Shown one piece after another: positions 1 through 7,561 of a stretch of 42,709 bases of DNA. Source of the stretch: Sphingopyxis sp. KK2 (lineage in GTDB: Bacteria > Pseudomonadota > Alphaproteobacteria > Sphingomonadales > Sphingomonadaceae); NCBI RefSeq assembly GCF_001990265.1, contig NZ_LYVN01000021.1:1-42709 (forward strand), read 5' to 3'. Position numbers and translations under genes: made by a program. The notes under the pieces were generated by a model. It saw nothing but the letters and a program-made list of their open reading frames with translations. It was not told the DNA's origin and ran no database searches. Numbering within the stretch: the first letter of the stretch is position 1; every line of letters begins with the position of its first letter.

Positions 1-1402
1 GCTCGGCGGCGCGGCGGGCAGCGGCGAGCCGGCGCCCGAAGAGGCCGCGATCGCGATCTATGGCGAGAGCGGCCAGTTGATCGGCCACCAGAGCGAACGG
101 ACTGTGGCGAGCGCCGAGGGCAGTGAAACGCTGCGGCAGCTCGAATCCGCCTTCACCGTCGCGGGTCATGGCCCGACCGAGTTCGGCGAGACGCTGCGCA
201 TCGTCCGCGGCGCCGACGGGACGCCGCAACGCTGGCAGTGGCGGCGCAGCGTCAACGGCCGGGTGCTGACCGTCGATCTCGAACGCAAGGACGGCATGCT
301 GAAGGGGCAGGCGGTGGGCGAGGGGCAGCGGCATATGGTGCGCGCCGCGCTCCCCGCGCTGCCGATCGGCGACCCCGAAGCGCTGGCGCCCGTCCTTGTC
401 GAACCCGACGGCGCGCGGCGCTGGTCGATCGCCGAATTCGACCCCGTCGCGCTGCAATTCCGGCCGGTCGAGCTGGCGCTGGCGAAGCGCGCGGGCGTCG
501 ATCAGGCCTATGTGCTGACGCTGTCGCGCGGCGGGCGGCTGCAATCGGTGCGCTGGCTGAGCTATGAGCAGGGCCGGCTGGTCGAGGCACGCCAGCCCTT
601 GCTCGGCAGCAGCCGGTCGTGGCGCCGCGACGACGGCCCACTGACCAGGGACGATGTCCTGTCGCGCGGCCGCACCATCGCGCACGAACAATATCGGCCC
701 GCGGTGCATATGACGCAGCGCGCCGCGCTCGGGCGCATCCGCTATGATTTCGGCGTCCCCGCCGACATCGGCGTCGTCTTTCCCGAGACTGGCGAACAGC
801 GCGTGCGCCGCGAGGGCGACGGCTGGCAGCTCGATATCTGCGGCGATTGCGGCGCGGCGCCCGCACCGACCGATGCCGAGCGCGCGATCTGGACGCGCGC
901 CACGCCATGGGTCCAGAGCGACGACGCCGCCTTCGCCGAAAAGGCGGCGCAGGCGCGGCGCGGCGCGAAGACCGACGCGGCGGCGATGGAGCGGCTGGCG
1001 GTCGTCGCGCGCGGGCGGCTGCCGCGGATCGATTTCGACGGCTATGTCTCGGCCCGCACCGCCTGGCGTCGCCGCGCAGGCGACTGCACCGAGGATGCGC
1101 TGGTGCTCGCGGCGCTCGGCCGCGCGGCGGGCATCCCGACGCGCGTCGCGCACGGGCTGGTCTTTTCGCCGGGGCGCTATCATGGCGCGAGCAACGCCTT
1201 CATGCCGCACAGCTGGGTGCTCGCCTTCGTCGACGGGCGCTGGAAAAGCTATGATATCTCGCTGAACGGTTTCGACGCGACGCATATCGCGCTCAGCCTC
1301 GGCGACGGCGAGCCCGAAGCGATGGTCGAGGCCAATCAGGTCGCGGCGCTGCTCGACTGGCGCGCGATCGCCGAAGTCAGGAAGCGGCCGGCCGATCCTT
1401 GA
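1..1402 (+). CDS. Transglutaminase-like domain protein, 5' end missing
   Basis: The reading frame is open from the first bases of the window, so the true start lies upstream; the first internal start-like codon is a TTG at 77. The C-terminal third carries a transglutaminase/cysteine-protease-like core: Cys in GDCTED (codon at 1085), His in PHSWV (1208) and Asp in SYDIS (1253), in the order and spacing of the Cys-His-Asp triad of the transglutaminase-like superfamily. The upstream 300 residues are beta-rich and not recognised. Bacterial relatives are usually secreted or periplasmic and may act as peptidases or amidases rather than true cross-linking enzymes. The signal region is not visible here. 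The 3' end overlaps the convergent gene ending at 1377 by 26 bp. The family call is firm; substrate and role are unknown. Confidence 0.8.
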   Translation, partial: LGGAAGSGEPAPEEAAIAIYGESGQLIGHQSERTVASAEGSETLRQLESAFTVAGHGPTEFGETLRIVRGADGTPQRWQWRRSVNGRVLTVDLERKDGMLKGQAVGEGQRHMVRAALPALPIGDPEALAPVLVEPDGARRWSIAEFDPVALQFRPVELALAKRAGVDQAYVLTLSRGGRLQSVRWLSYEQGRLVEARQPLLGSSRSWRRDDGPLTRDDVLSRGRTIAHEQYRPAVHMTQRAALGRIRYDFGVPADIGVVFPETGEQRVRREGDGWQLDICGDCGAAPAPTDAERAIWTRATPWVQSDDAAFAEKAAQARRGAKTDAAAMERLAVVARGRLPRIDFDGYVSARTAWRRRAGDCTEDALVLAALGRAAGIPTRVAHGLVFSPGRYHGASNAFMPHSWVLAFVDGRWKSYDISLNGFDATHIALSLGDGEPEAMVEANQVAALLDWRAIAEVRKRPADP

Positions 1403-1910
1403 CCAGCTGCGGCGGGTCGCGCTCGTCCTGGGTCCGGTCGCTGCTATCGGCGGCAGGGGACGGCGCGGCTGGCACGGCGCGCGGCGCCGTATCGGCGTCA
1501 TCGTCATAGACGACCGGCATGTCGGGCAGGCTGGTGTCGAGATCGGCGGTCAGCCATTCGACCGCGCCCGGATTTTTCAACCCGCCGACGATGATATATT
1601 GGTCCTCGAGACAATATTCGCCGCTCGCGGGCTCGCCCTCGACCGCGAGCACCTCGTCGATCTGCGCGAAGGCGGGGGTCGCCATGCTCGCGCCCAGCGC
1701 CATCGCGGCGAGCGCCGATTTCACCGGCACCTTGTAGCTTACGCAAAGCTCGTCGGCGCAGTCGGCGACCAGCGCCTGGCGCGCCGCGCTCGAAAGGTCG
1801 GAGATGTCATGCACCTCGCGGTGGCAGAGGCGGCAGATGTCGCCGTCCATGATGTCGCCAAGCTTGCCCTTGTAGGGGCAGGGGCTTTGGATCCGCGGGA
1901 ACAGCGACAT
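1377..1910 (-). CDS. Small Cys-rich protein, DUF1289-like N-terminus (paralogue 1)
   Basis: Protein of 177 residues. The N-terminus SPCPYKGKL...DICRLCHREVHDI (Cys11, Cys26, Cys29) resembles the layout of DUF1289-type small Cys proteins (SPC, then CxxC, then an R-x-L-D-E-I-like helix). This is my inference from motif layout. At residues about 62-84 lies a small-residue hydrophobic stretch ending in PAFAQ, which looks like a signal-peptide cleavage site placed inside the protein. The C-terminal 90 residues are acidic and proline-rich. A homologous gene lies directly upstream on the same strand (1985..2500), so this is a tandem duplication. The 3' end overlaps the convergent transglutaminase-like gene. 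Function unknown. Confidence 0.75.
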   Translation of the reverse strand: MSLFPRIQSPCPYKGKLGDIMDGDICRLCHREVHDISDLSSAARQALVADCADELCVSYKVPVKSALAAMALGASMATPAFAQIDEVLAVEGEPASGEYCLEDQYIIVGGLKNPGAVEWLTADLDTSLPDMPVVYDDDADTAPRAVPAAPSPAADSSDRTQDERDPPQLVKDRPAAS

Positions 1911-1984
1911 AGGGCCTCCATCTCTCTCCGGTCTGGAAGAATGCCAGAGTTGGGCGCGGCTGACAATCGCCGTCGGCTATAGGT

Positions 1985-2500
1985 TCACGAGGCGGCGGGG
2001 CGTTTCACCATAAGGGGTGGCGGTGCATCGCGCGCGGGGCTTTGCTCGTCGCCTGGCCGTGCTTGTTGCGGGGCAGCGGGCTCGTCGTCATCTTCATAGA
2101 CGACCGGCATGGCCGGCCGCGCATCGTCGAGATCGACCGCGAGCCACTCGACCGCGTCGGGGGCCTTGAGGCCGCCTGCCGCCACGATGATGACATCGCC
2201 TTCGAGGCAGAAGTCGCCATCGGCGGCCTCGGTCGGCGCGGGCGTGTCCGATTGCGCAAAGGCGGGGCTACCGAGGCTCGCGCCCAGGGCCGCTGCGGCG
2301 AGCGCCGATTTGGCGACCAGCCGATAGCTGACGCAAATCTCGCCGCTGCATCCCGCGACGAGCGCGCGGCGGTCGCGGCTCGACAGGTCGGTAATGTCAT
2401 GGACCTCGCGGTCGCACAGGCGGCAGATGTCACCGTCGACGATGTCGCTGAGCTTTCCCTTGTAAGGGCAGGGGCTCTGGATCTTGGGGAATAGCGACAT
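1985..2500 (-). CDS. Small Cys-rich protein, DUF1289-like N-terminus (paralogue 2)
   Basis: Protein of 171 residues starting MSLFPKIQSPCPYKGK, nearly identical at the N-terminus to the product of 1377..1910. The start is fixed by this alignment and an ATG at 2500; a longer open frame upstream is only antisense to prfC. It shares Cys11, Cys26 and Cys29, a central KSALAAAALGASLGSPAFAQ segment that looks like an internal membrane or signal segment, a conserved AVEWL...MPVVY block, and an acidic or proline-rich tail. Divergence is greatest in the tail. The two genes are 74 bp apart and co-oriented, consistent with duplication and possible co-transcription. Function unknown; metal or Fe-S binding by the N-terminal cysteines is plausible. 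Confidence 0.75.
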   Translation of the reverse strand: MSLFPKIQSPCPYKGKLSDIVDGDICRLCDREVHDITDLSSRDRRALVAGCSGEICVSYRLVAKSALAAAALGASLGSPAFAQSDTPAPTEAADGDFCLEGDVIIVAAGGLKAPDAVEWLAVDLDDARPAMPVVYEDDDEPAAPQQARPGDEQSPARDAPPPLMVKRPAAS

Positions 2501-2611
2501 GGGCGATCTCCGTCTTTCTCCAGCCCCGGAGGGTGACAGAGATGGGGCGGCCAGGCAATCCGGGATTGCCAGCCCCTTCCCACGCCGCGCCGTCGCTGCT
2601 AGGCGCGCGCG

Positions 2612-4210
2612 ATGATCGCTCCCCATCCCGAACGCCGCACCTTTGCCATCATCTCGCACCCCGACGCGGGCAAGACGACGCTGACCGAGAAATTGCTCGT
2701 CGCCGGCGGCGCGATCCATATTGCTGGCGAGGTCAAGGCGCGCGGCCAGGCGCGGCGCGCGCGCTCGGACTGGATGAAGATCGAGCAGCAGCGCGGGATT
2801 TCGGTGACCTCGTCGGTGATGACCTTCGAGCACGCCGGGCTGATCTTCAACCTGCTTGACACCCCGGGGCACGAGGATTTCAGCGAGGATACCTATCGCA
2901 CGCTGACCGCGGTCGACAGCGCGGTGATGGTGATCGACGCCGCCAAGGGCATCGAGCCGCAGACGCTCAAGCTGTTCGAAGTGTGCCGCCTGCGTTCGGT
3001 GCCGATCATCACCTTCATCAACAAGGTCGACCGCGAGGGCCTGCCGCCGTTCGAACTGCTCGACGAGGTCGCCGACCGGTTGGCGCTCGACGTCTGCCCG
3101 ATGAACTGGCCCGCGGGCATGGGCGGCCAGTTCGAGGGCATCTATGACCTTGCCGATCCGGCGATCATGCGTCCCGGCGGCGATGCGTCGCGCATGTATG
3201 AGGGGCACCGTGCCAAGGTCTCCGGCCTCGACGATCCCGCGCTGGCGTCCGAACTGTCGGCGGACGCGCTCGCGCATCTCAGGGAAGAGACCGAACTGGC
3301 CTCGGCCTGTTACGCGCCCTTCGACGGCGCGGCGTACCGGGGTGGCGACCTGACTCCGGTCTATTTCGGCTCGGCGCTCAAGGAATTCGGCGTCACCGAC
3401 CTGCTCGCCGCGCTTGCCGCGCATGCGCCGGGGCCGCAGCCGCAACCCGCCGAACCCGCGCCGGTCGACCCCGGCGACGATGCCGTCACCGGCTTCGTGT
3501 TCAAGGTGCAGGCGAACATGAACCCCGCGCACCGCGACCGCATCGCCTTCATGCGCCTGTGCTCGGGCAAGTTCGAGCGCGGCATGCGGCTGATGCAGGG
3601 CGGCACGGGCAAGGCGATCGCGATCAGCCGCCCGATGCTGTTCCTCGCGCAGGACCGCGAAATGGCCGAGGAGGCCTTTCCGGGCGACATCATCGGCATT
3701 CCGAACCACGGAACCTTGCGCGTCGGCGACACCTTGTCCGAACGCACCGACATCACGATCACCGGCCTGCCGAACTTCGCCCCCGAACTGCTGCGCCGCG
3801 TCGCGCTCGTCGATCCGACGCAGACCAAGAAATTGCGCAAGGCGCTCGACGACATGGCCGAGGAGGGGATCATCCAGGTCTTCTATCCCGAGATCGGTGC
3901 GAACATGATCGTCGGCGTCGTCGGCCAGCTCCAGCTCGAAGTGCTGATCAGCCGCCTCGACGCCGAATATAAGGTCGCGGCGAAGCTCGAGCAGTCGCCG
4001 TGGGAAACCGCGCGCTGGGTCGCGTCGGACGATCCGGCGAAGCTGAAGGCGTTCCAGTCCGAACATCGCGGCGCCAGCGCCACCGACCGCGACGGCGCGC
4101 CGGTGTTCATGGCAAAGGACGGCTGGGAGGTCGGCTATATCACCCAGCGCAATCCGGACATCCGCTTTACCGCGACAAAGGAACGGCGGCTGGGGGCTCT
4201 GGCGGAGTAG
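2612..4210 (+). CDS. prfC: Peptide chain release factor 3 (RF3)
   Basis: Protein of 532 residues, the normal RF3 length. RF3 is the cytoplasmic GTPase that recycles RF1/RF2 from the ribosome after peptide release. Visible G motifs: G1 HPDAGKTT (residues 16-23), a threonine-rich switch I with RGISVTSS (61-68), G3 DTPGH (83-87) and G4 NKVD (137-140). The C-terminal half has the translation-factor domain II and the RF3 C-terminal domain (EVGYITQRNPDIRF). The ATG at 2612 places G1 at the expected distance. It is divergent from the Cys-rich paralogues. The two flanking gaps are short (111 bp before, 37 bp after). Identification is secure; RF3 rather than EF-G is shown by length and by the C-terminal motifs. 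Confidence 0.97.
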   Translation: MIAPHPERRTFAIISHPDAGKTTLTEKLLVAGGAIHIAGEVKARGQARRARSDWMKIEQQRGISVTSSVMTFEHAGLIFNLLDTPGHEDFSEDTYRTLTAVDSAVMVIDAAKGIEPQTLKLFEVCRLRSVPIITFINKVDREGLPPFELLDEVADRLALDVCPMNWPAGMGGQFEGIYDLADPAIMRPGGDASRMYEGHRAKVSGLDDPALASELSADALAHLREETELASACYAPFDGAAYRGGDLTPVYFGSALKEFGVTDLLAALAAHAPGPQPQPAEPAPVDPGDDAVTGFVFKVQANMNPAHRDRIAFMRLCSGKFERGMRLMQGGTGKAIAISRPMLFLAQDREMAEEAFPGDIIGIPNHGTLRVGDTLSERTDITITGLPNFAPELLRRVALVDPTQTKKLRKALDDMAEEGIIQVFYPEIGANMIVGVVGQLQLEVLISRLDAEYKVAAKLEQSPWETARWVASDDPAKLKAFQSEHRGASATDRDGAPVFMAKDGWEVGYITQRNPDIRFTATKERRLGALAE

Positions 4211-4247
4211 GGCTTGCTGGCTTACCTTCGAGAGCGAGGTGTCGTAG

Positions 4248-4835
4248 ATGTCGGATGCGAAGCGATTTGGATTGGCGCAGGCATCGGAGTGCTTGGCACG
4301 CGTTGACTACCTGCTGGATGCTGAGCCGCGTCGATACCATCTGATCAATCGTTGGTGGCCAAGATTTCCTGAGCGCCCGCCCACGAGCTACTATCACGAT
4401 GAGCCGGGAGCCTATGACCGATCGGGTCGGCTCATCGACCAGCATCGATATAGGGGCGGCGTGATCGAATTGGCGATCGACGACGACCAGTTCGACTTCG
4501 ATTTTTGCGGACAGGGCGGTTCGATCTGTTCGCGGCGATTCCGCGAGACACTCGAAATCGACAGCTCGATTGTCGAATATATTCCGGTGGATGACTCGCG
4601 ATGTTCACCCGAAGTGAGGGCGATGGAGTATCACGGTCTTCACCTGCTCAGGCTGAATGATCGATCGCTGGAAGGCAGGCCAGCACTATTTTTCATGCCC
4701 GGCGACTTCCGCATGATGTGCAACGTGGAAATGCGACAGGCCATCGAGCTTCGCGGTTTGTCTTGCAAGTTCTATGATCCGGACACTCGGGGATGGCGCC
4801 CTCCGAAGCACCCACTGTACGACCTGCCCGATTAG
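4248..4835 (+). CDS. Imm11-like (DUF1629-type) orphan protein
   Basis: Protein of 195 residues, cytoplasmic, with no signal peptide. The second half has a pattern that resembles the Imm11/DUF1629 immunity-like family: IPVDDSRCSPEVRAMEYHGLHLL, then a short LFF strand, then EMRQAIELRGLSCKFYDP (the usual 'induced residue, late AIE..GL..F' ending). Imm11-type proteins are predicted immunity factors of polymorphic toxins. No toxin gene is next to it, so the role is unproven. Base composition is visibly lower in GC than the neighbouring prfC and dinB, and codon use includes many A/T-ending codons, suggesting horizontal acquisition. It lies 37 bp after prfC and runs towards the convergent dinB with a 9 bp gap. 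Family call is tentative; an unclassified hypothetical is the alternative. Confidence 0.55.
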   Translation: MSDAKRFGLAQASECLARVDYLLDAEPRRYHLINRWWPRFPERPPTSYYHDEPGAYDRSGRLIDQHRYRGGVIELAIDDDQFDFDFCGQGGSICSRRFRETLEIDSSIVEYIPVDDSRCSPEVRAMEYHGLHLLRLNDRSLEGRPALFFMPGDFRMMCNVEMRQAIELRGLSCKFYDPDTRGWRPPKHPLYDLPD

Positions 4836-4844
4836 GCCAATCTC

Positions 4845-5981
4845 CTATATCAGGCTGAGCAGGTCGGCCGGCGCGCTGTCGCCACCGTCCTCCTCATCCT
4901 CTTCGCCCTCGAACTTGCTCAGCGTCAGCCCGAGCAGCCTGATCCCCTGTTCGGTCGGCAGCAGCGGCGCCAATATCGCTTCGCCCGCCGCGAGCAGCGC
5001 CGCGCCGTCGCCGATCGCGAAGGGCACCGACTTCGCGCGCGTGATCGTGCGGAAATCGGCGTAGCGCAATTTCAGCGTCACGGTGCGCCCGCGCGCGCCC
5101 TTCTTGGCGGCGCGGTCCCACACCACCGCGCTGACATGCGCAAGCGCCTCGCGGATTTCGGTATCGCTGATCAGGTCGTTGAAGAAGGTACGCTCGCCGC
5201 CGAGCGATTTCAAAGGCCGGTGCGACTTGACCCGCCGATGGTCGATCCCGCGCGCGAGGTTGAACAGCCATTCGGCGCTGTTTCCGAAGTTTTCGGCGAG
5301 CCACAGCGGGTCCTTGTCCGCGAGGTCGGCGCCCGAGAAGATGCCGAGCCCCTCCATCTTCGCCGCGGTGACCGGGCCGATGCCGTGGAAACGCCGGATC
5401 GACAGCGTCTGGACGAAGGCCGCACCTTTGCCGGGAGGAATGACGGTCAGCCCGTCGGGCTTGTTCTGGTCCGACGCCAGCTTGGCGATAAACTTGTTGT
5501 ACGACACGCCCGCCGAGGCGGTGAGCCCCGTCTCGTCGCGGATGCGGCGGCGGATCAGCTTCGCGGTCGCGGTCGCGCTGCCGAGCCCGGCCTTGTCGGC
5601 GGACACGTCGAGATAGGCCTCGTCGAGCGACAGCGGCTCGACCTCGTCGGCATAGTCGCGAAAGATCGCGCGGATCTGGTGCGAGATGTCGCGATAGACC
5701 TCGAAGCGCGGCGGCACGAAGATCAGGTCGGGGCATTGGCGCTTCGCGGTCACGCTCGGCATCGCCGACCGCACCCCGAATTTGCGCGCCTCGTAACTTG
5801 CCGCTGCGACCACCCCGCGCCGCGACGAGCCACCGACCGCGACGGGCTTGCCGCGCAGCGAGCGGTCGTCGCGCTGTTCGACCGACGCGTAAAAGGCATC
5901 CATGTCGACATGGATGATCTTGCGGACCCGGACCTCCGCGGCATCTTCGGCCAGAATCTCGGCGTCTTCCACGCCCTCCAT
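4845..5981 (-). CDS. dinB: DNA polymerase IV (Y-family)
   Basis: Protein of 378 residues. It is the error-prone Y-family translesion polymerase that extends past damaged or misaligned primer termini. The N-terminal catalytic motif IIHVDMDAFYASVEQ and the palm motif PLSLDEAYLDVS hold the metal-binding acidic residues. A helix-hairpin-helix region (FHGIGPVTAAKMEGLGI) and the little-finger domain follow. The C-terminus after residue 350 is short and acidic, and the beta-clamp binding motif is probably LLGLTLSKF near residue 350. The ATG at 5981 leaves a 20-residue N-terminal extension before the first motif, which is a little longer than usual, so a later start is possible. No LexA box was identified upstream. 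Convergent with the Imm11-like gene. Confidence 0.95.
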   Translation of the reverse strand: MEGVEDAEILAEDAAEVRVRKIIHVDMDAFYASVEQRDDRSLRGKPVAVGGSSRRGVVAAASYEARKFGVRSAMPSVTAKRQCPDLIFVPPRFEVYRDISHQIRAIFRDYADEVEPLSLDEAYLDVSADKAGLGSATATAKLIRRRIRDETGLTASAGVSYNKFIAKLASDQNKPDGLTVIPPGKGAAFVQTLSIRRFHGIGPVTAAKMEGLGIFSGADLADKDPLWLAENFGNSAEWLFNLARGIDHRRVKSHRPLKSLGGERTFFNDLISDTEIREALAHVSAVVWDRAAKKGARGRTVTLKLRYADFRTITRAKSVPFAIGDGAALLAAGEAILAPLLPTEQGIRLLGLTLSKFEGEEDEEDGGDSAPADLLSLI

Positions 5982-6072
5982 CTACCATGTTGCCACGATG
6001 TTCTCAATGCCGTGCTTACGGCCCGCTTGACGAAGCCGGGCCGAAATGGCAATCGCCGCCGACCTTGGGTGA

Positions 6073-6146
6073 GCGGGTATAGCATAGTGGTAATGCTCTA
6101 GCCTTCCAAGCTAGCTAGGCGGGTTCGATTCCCGCTACCCGCTCCA
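6073..6146 (+). tRNA. tRNA-Gly (anticodon TCC)
   Basis: The acceptor stem GCGGGTA pairs with TACCCGC, followed by discriminator T and an encoded CCA (6144-6146). The anticodon arm is ctagc-CTTCCAA-gctag, giving anticodon TCC for GGA/GGG codons. The T arm contains the expected GGTTCGATTCC. The D arm includes AGCATAGTGGTAATGCT. All four arms fold without mismatches of note. It is a single tRNA between dinB (opposite strand) and a small membrane protein gene. Confidence 0.97.
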
Positions 6147-6335
6147 GTCACCTCTTGCATCGCTGCGATCCACGCCCGGAACCTTTCCCGGCCGCCGCCG
6201 TTTATCCGGCGCAACCAACATTCAGATTATCGAGGCGCGGCCAAAGGTCGTCTCTCTCCGGCAGGGGCCTATGCGCGCTGCTTCGGAGGTCGGTGCCGCG
6301 CGCTCATGGACTGTGCTTTGTCGAGGAGATTTCCA

Positions 6336-6509
6336 ATGTTCAAATGGGCTTTGATTTTCGCCGTGATCGCGCTGCTCGCCGCGGTGCTGGGTTTTGGCGG
6401 CATCGCCGGCGCGTCGGCCGGGATCGCCAAGATCCTGTTCTTCATCGGGCTCGCGCTGGTCGCGCTGTTCGTGATCCTCGGCGCCTTCGCGGCGAAGAAG
6501 GTCGTGTAA
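6336..6509 (+). CDS. DUF1328 (UPF0391) small membrane protein
   Basis: Protein of 57 residues made of two hydrophobic helices separated by a Gly/Ala-rich turn ([19 protein letters not shown]), ending in a short basic tail (AAKKVV). This is the typical size and pattern of DUF1328/YtjA-like inner-membrane proteins, often stress-induced. The start MFKWALIF is chosen because the ATG at 6336 has a GAGGAG ribosome site seven bases upstream; a longer open frame upstream has no such site. It is followed directly by a strong hairpin (6518-6550). Function in the family is not established. Confidence 0.85.
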   Translation: MFKWALIFAVIALLAAVLGFGGIAGASAGIAKILFFIGLALVALFVILGAFAAKKVV

Positions 6510-6517
6510 AAACTCGC

Positions 6518-6556
6518 GCGCCCGCCGGAACCATCCGGCGGTGCGGGCGCTTCTTG
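6518..6556 (+). terminator. Probable intrinsic terminator after DUF1328 gene
   Basis: GCGCCCGC (6518-6525) pairs perfectly with GCGGGCGC (6543-6550), with an inner CGGA/TCCG extension, followed by TTCTTGG. The stem is very GC-rich; the T tract is interrupted, so efficiency is uncertain. It starts nine bases after the stop codon. Confidence 0.55.
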
Positions 6557-6585
6557 GTTCTACTTGACCGAAAGTGAGAGTGGAG

Positions 6586-6656
6586 ATGGTCCCGTTCTTC
6601 GGACGGAACCTAGGGAGCCCCGCCGCAGAAATGCGACGGGGCTTACCTGTTTCCGG
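6586..6656 (+). other. Two tetraloop hairpins, possible small RNA or attenuator
   Basis: The 300 bp between the DUF1328 gene and the EF-hand gene hold no coding sequence but clear structure. After the terminator there is a hairpin capped by a C(TTCG)G tetraloop (6588-6610, two bulges), then a second hairpin AGCCCCG-C-CGCA / TGCG-A-CGGGGCT capped by GAAA (6616-6643), followed by TTACCTGTTT. The two stable tetraloops side by side suggest a structured transcript. No convincing promoter was seen, and the direction is inferred from the weak T-rich tail only. Confidence 0.35.
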
Positions 6657-6695
6657 GGCCTCGAACTTTCGCAGCGATGAACCGCCGCTGATTTC

Positions 6696-6712
6696 TGCGA
6701 CAATTTGCGACA
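6696..6712 (+). promoter_or_regulatory. TGCGACA direct repeat, probable response-regulator box
   Basis: TGCGACA (6696-6702) is repeated after three bases (6706-6712), giving a 10 bp period as in OmpR-family tandem half-sites. It lies 98 bp upstream of the EF-hand gene start, at the head of the EF-hand/response regulator/kinase group. The same arrangement is found upstream of the RcnB-like gene at 31160-31176, at a similar distance. Autoregulation by the regulator encoded at 7562..8296 is my inference. Confidence 0.5.
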
Positions 6713-6809
6713 ATTTTCCGCCAAACCGGCATGGCGCTGGGACAAGTGCCCCCTAGACCGGCTTCATCGAGAGCCGGCCCCCTTCGGCTCCGCATCAGGA
6801 GTTCGTACC

Positions 6810-7430
6810 GTGAAGAAGAAGCTCACCCTTTTGACGCTCGGCGCCGCGCTGGTCGCCGTGCCCGTTCTCGCCGCACCGGGCATGGGTCCCAAGGCCGATG
6901 CCGACGGCAATGGCACCGTGACCCGCGCCGAGGCGCAGGCCAATGCGACCGCGATGTTCGCAAAAATGGATGCGAACAAGGACGGCAAGCTCGACGCCAC
7001 CGACCGCGCCGCGCGGCATGCCGAAATGCGCGCCAAGGCCTTTGAACGGCTCGACGCGAACAAGGACGGCAACGTCAGCAAGGCCGAATGGGACCAGGCC
7101 TCGGCCGACCGTCAGGCGAAGCGCGCCGAGCGCGGCGAAAAGCGTGCCGAAGCCGGCGAACCCGGCAAGCGCGGCCCCGGCATGCGCGGCCATCGCGGCA
7201 AGCATGGCGGCCATCATGGTGGCCCCGGCGGTCGCGGCGGCATGATGAAGGCCGACACCAATGGCGACAAGGCGATCAGCCAGGCTGAATTCCAGACCGC
7301 GGCGCTCGCGCGCTTCGACGCCGCCGACGCCAACAAGGACGGCCAGGTGACCGCCGAGGAACGCCAGGCGCAGCGCGGCGCGTGGAAGGCGAAGCGCGCC
7401 GCTCCGCCGGCAGCCCCCGCCGGCGAATGA
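6810..7430 (+). CDS. Secreted five-loop EF-hand protein
   Basis: Protein of 206 residues with signal peptide KKKLTLLTLGAALVAVPVLA (cleavage near residues 21-22), so periplasmic or secreted. Five canonical 12-residue EF-hand loops are visible, starting at Asp30, Asp54, Asp82, Asp149 and Asp173, each with D-x-[DN]-x-[DN]-G spacing and most with an acidic twelfth residue. Between loops 3 and 4 is a basic and then Gly/His-rich linker (residues 101-147), which might bind other metals. The start is GTG at 6810, preceded by AGGAG at 6797; the longer upstream frame would destroy the signal peptide. It is followed by a two-component system on the same strand, so a role in calcium buffering or sensing under that system is likely but inferred. 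Confidence 0.85.
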   Translation: MKKKLTLLTLGAALVAVPVLAAPGMGPKADADGNGTVTRAEAQANATAMFAKMDANKDGKLDATDRAARHAEMRAKAFERLDANKDGNVSKAEWDQASADRQAKRAERGEKRAEAGEPGKRGPGMRGHRGKHGGHHGGPGGRGGMMKADTNGDKAISQAEFQTAALARFDAADANKDGQVTAEERQAQRGAWKAKRAAPPAAPAGE

Positions 7431-7561
7431 TCGGCAGCGGACCGGCGGCAACGGCAGGCTCTTCCCCCTCCCTGGCATTGCCTTTGCCGCTGGTCCCTGC
7501 CAGCTATCGCCCACCGGCTTCCCCTGGCCGGTGGGCGAACTATTACCGGGATTTCATCCGA

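Noticed and set aside
1-1402. Transglutaminase-like protein as lasso B protease for the peptide at 12.4 kb
   Set aside because: It is 11 kb away, too long, and lacks the small stand-alone B-protein layout.
1985-4066. 693-residue minus-strand open frame
   Set aside because: Only the last 171 residues (from 2500) are a real protein; the rest is antisense to prfC and caused by high GC.
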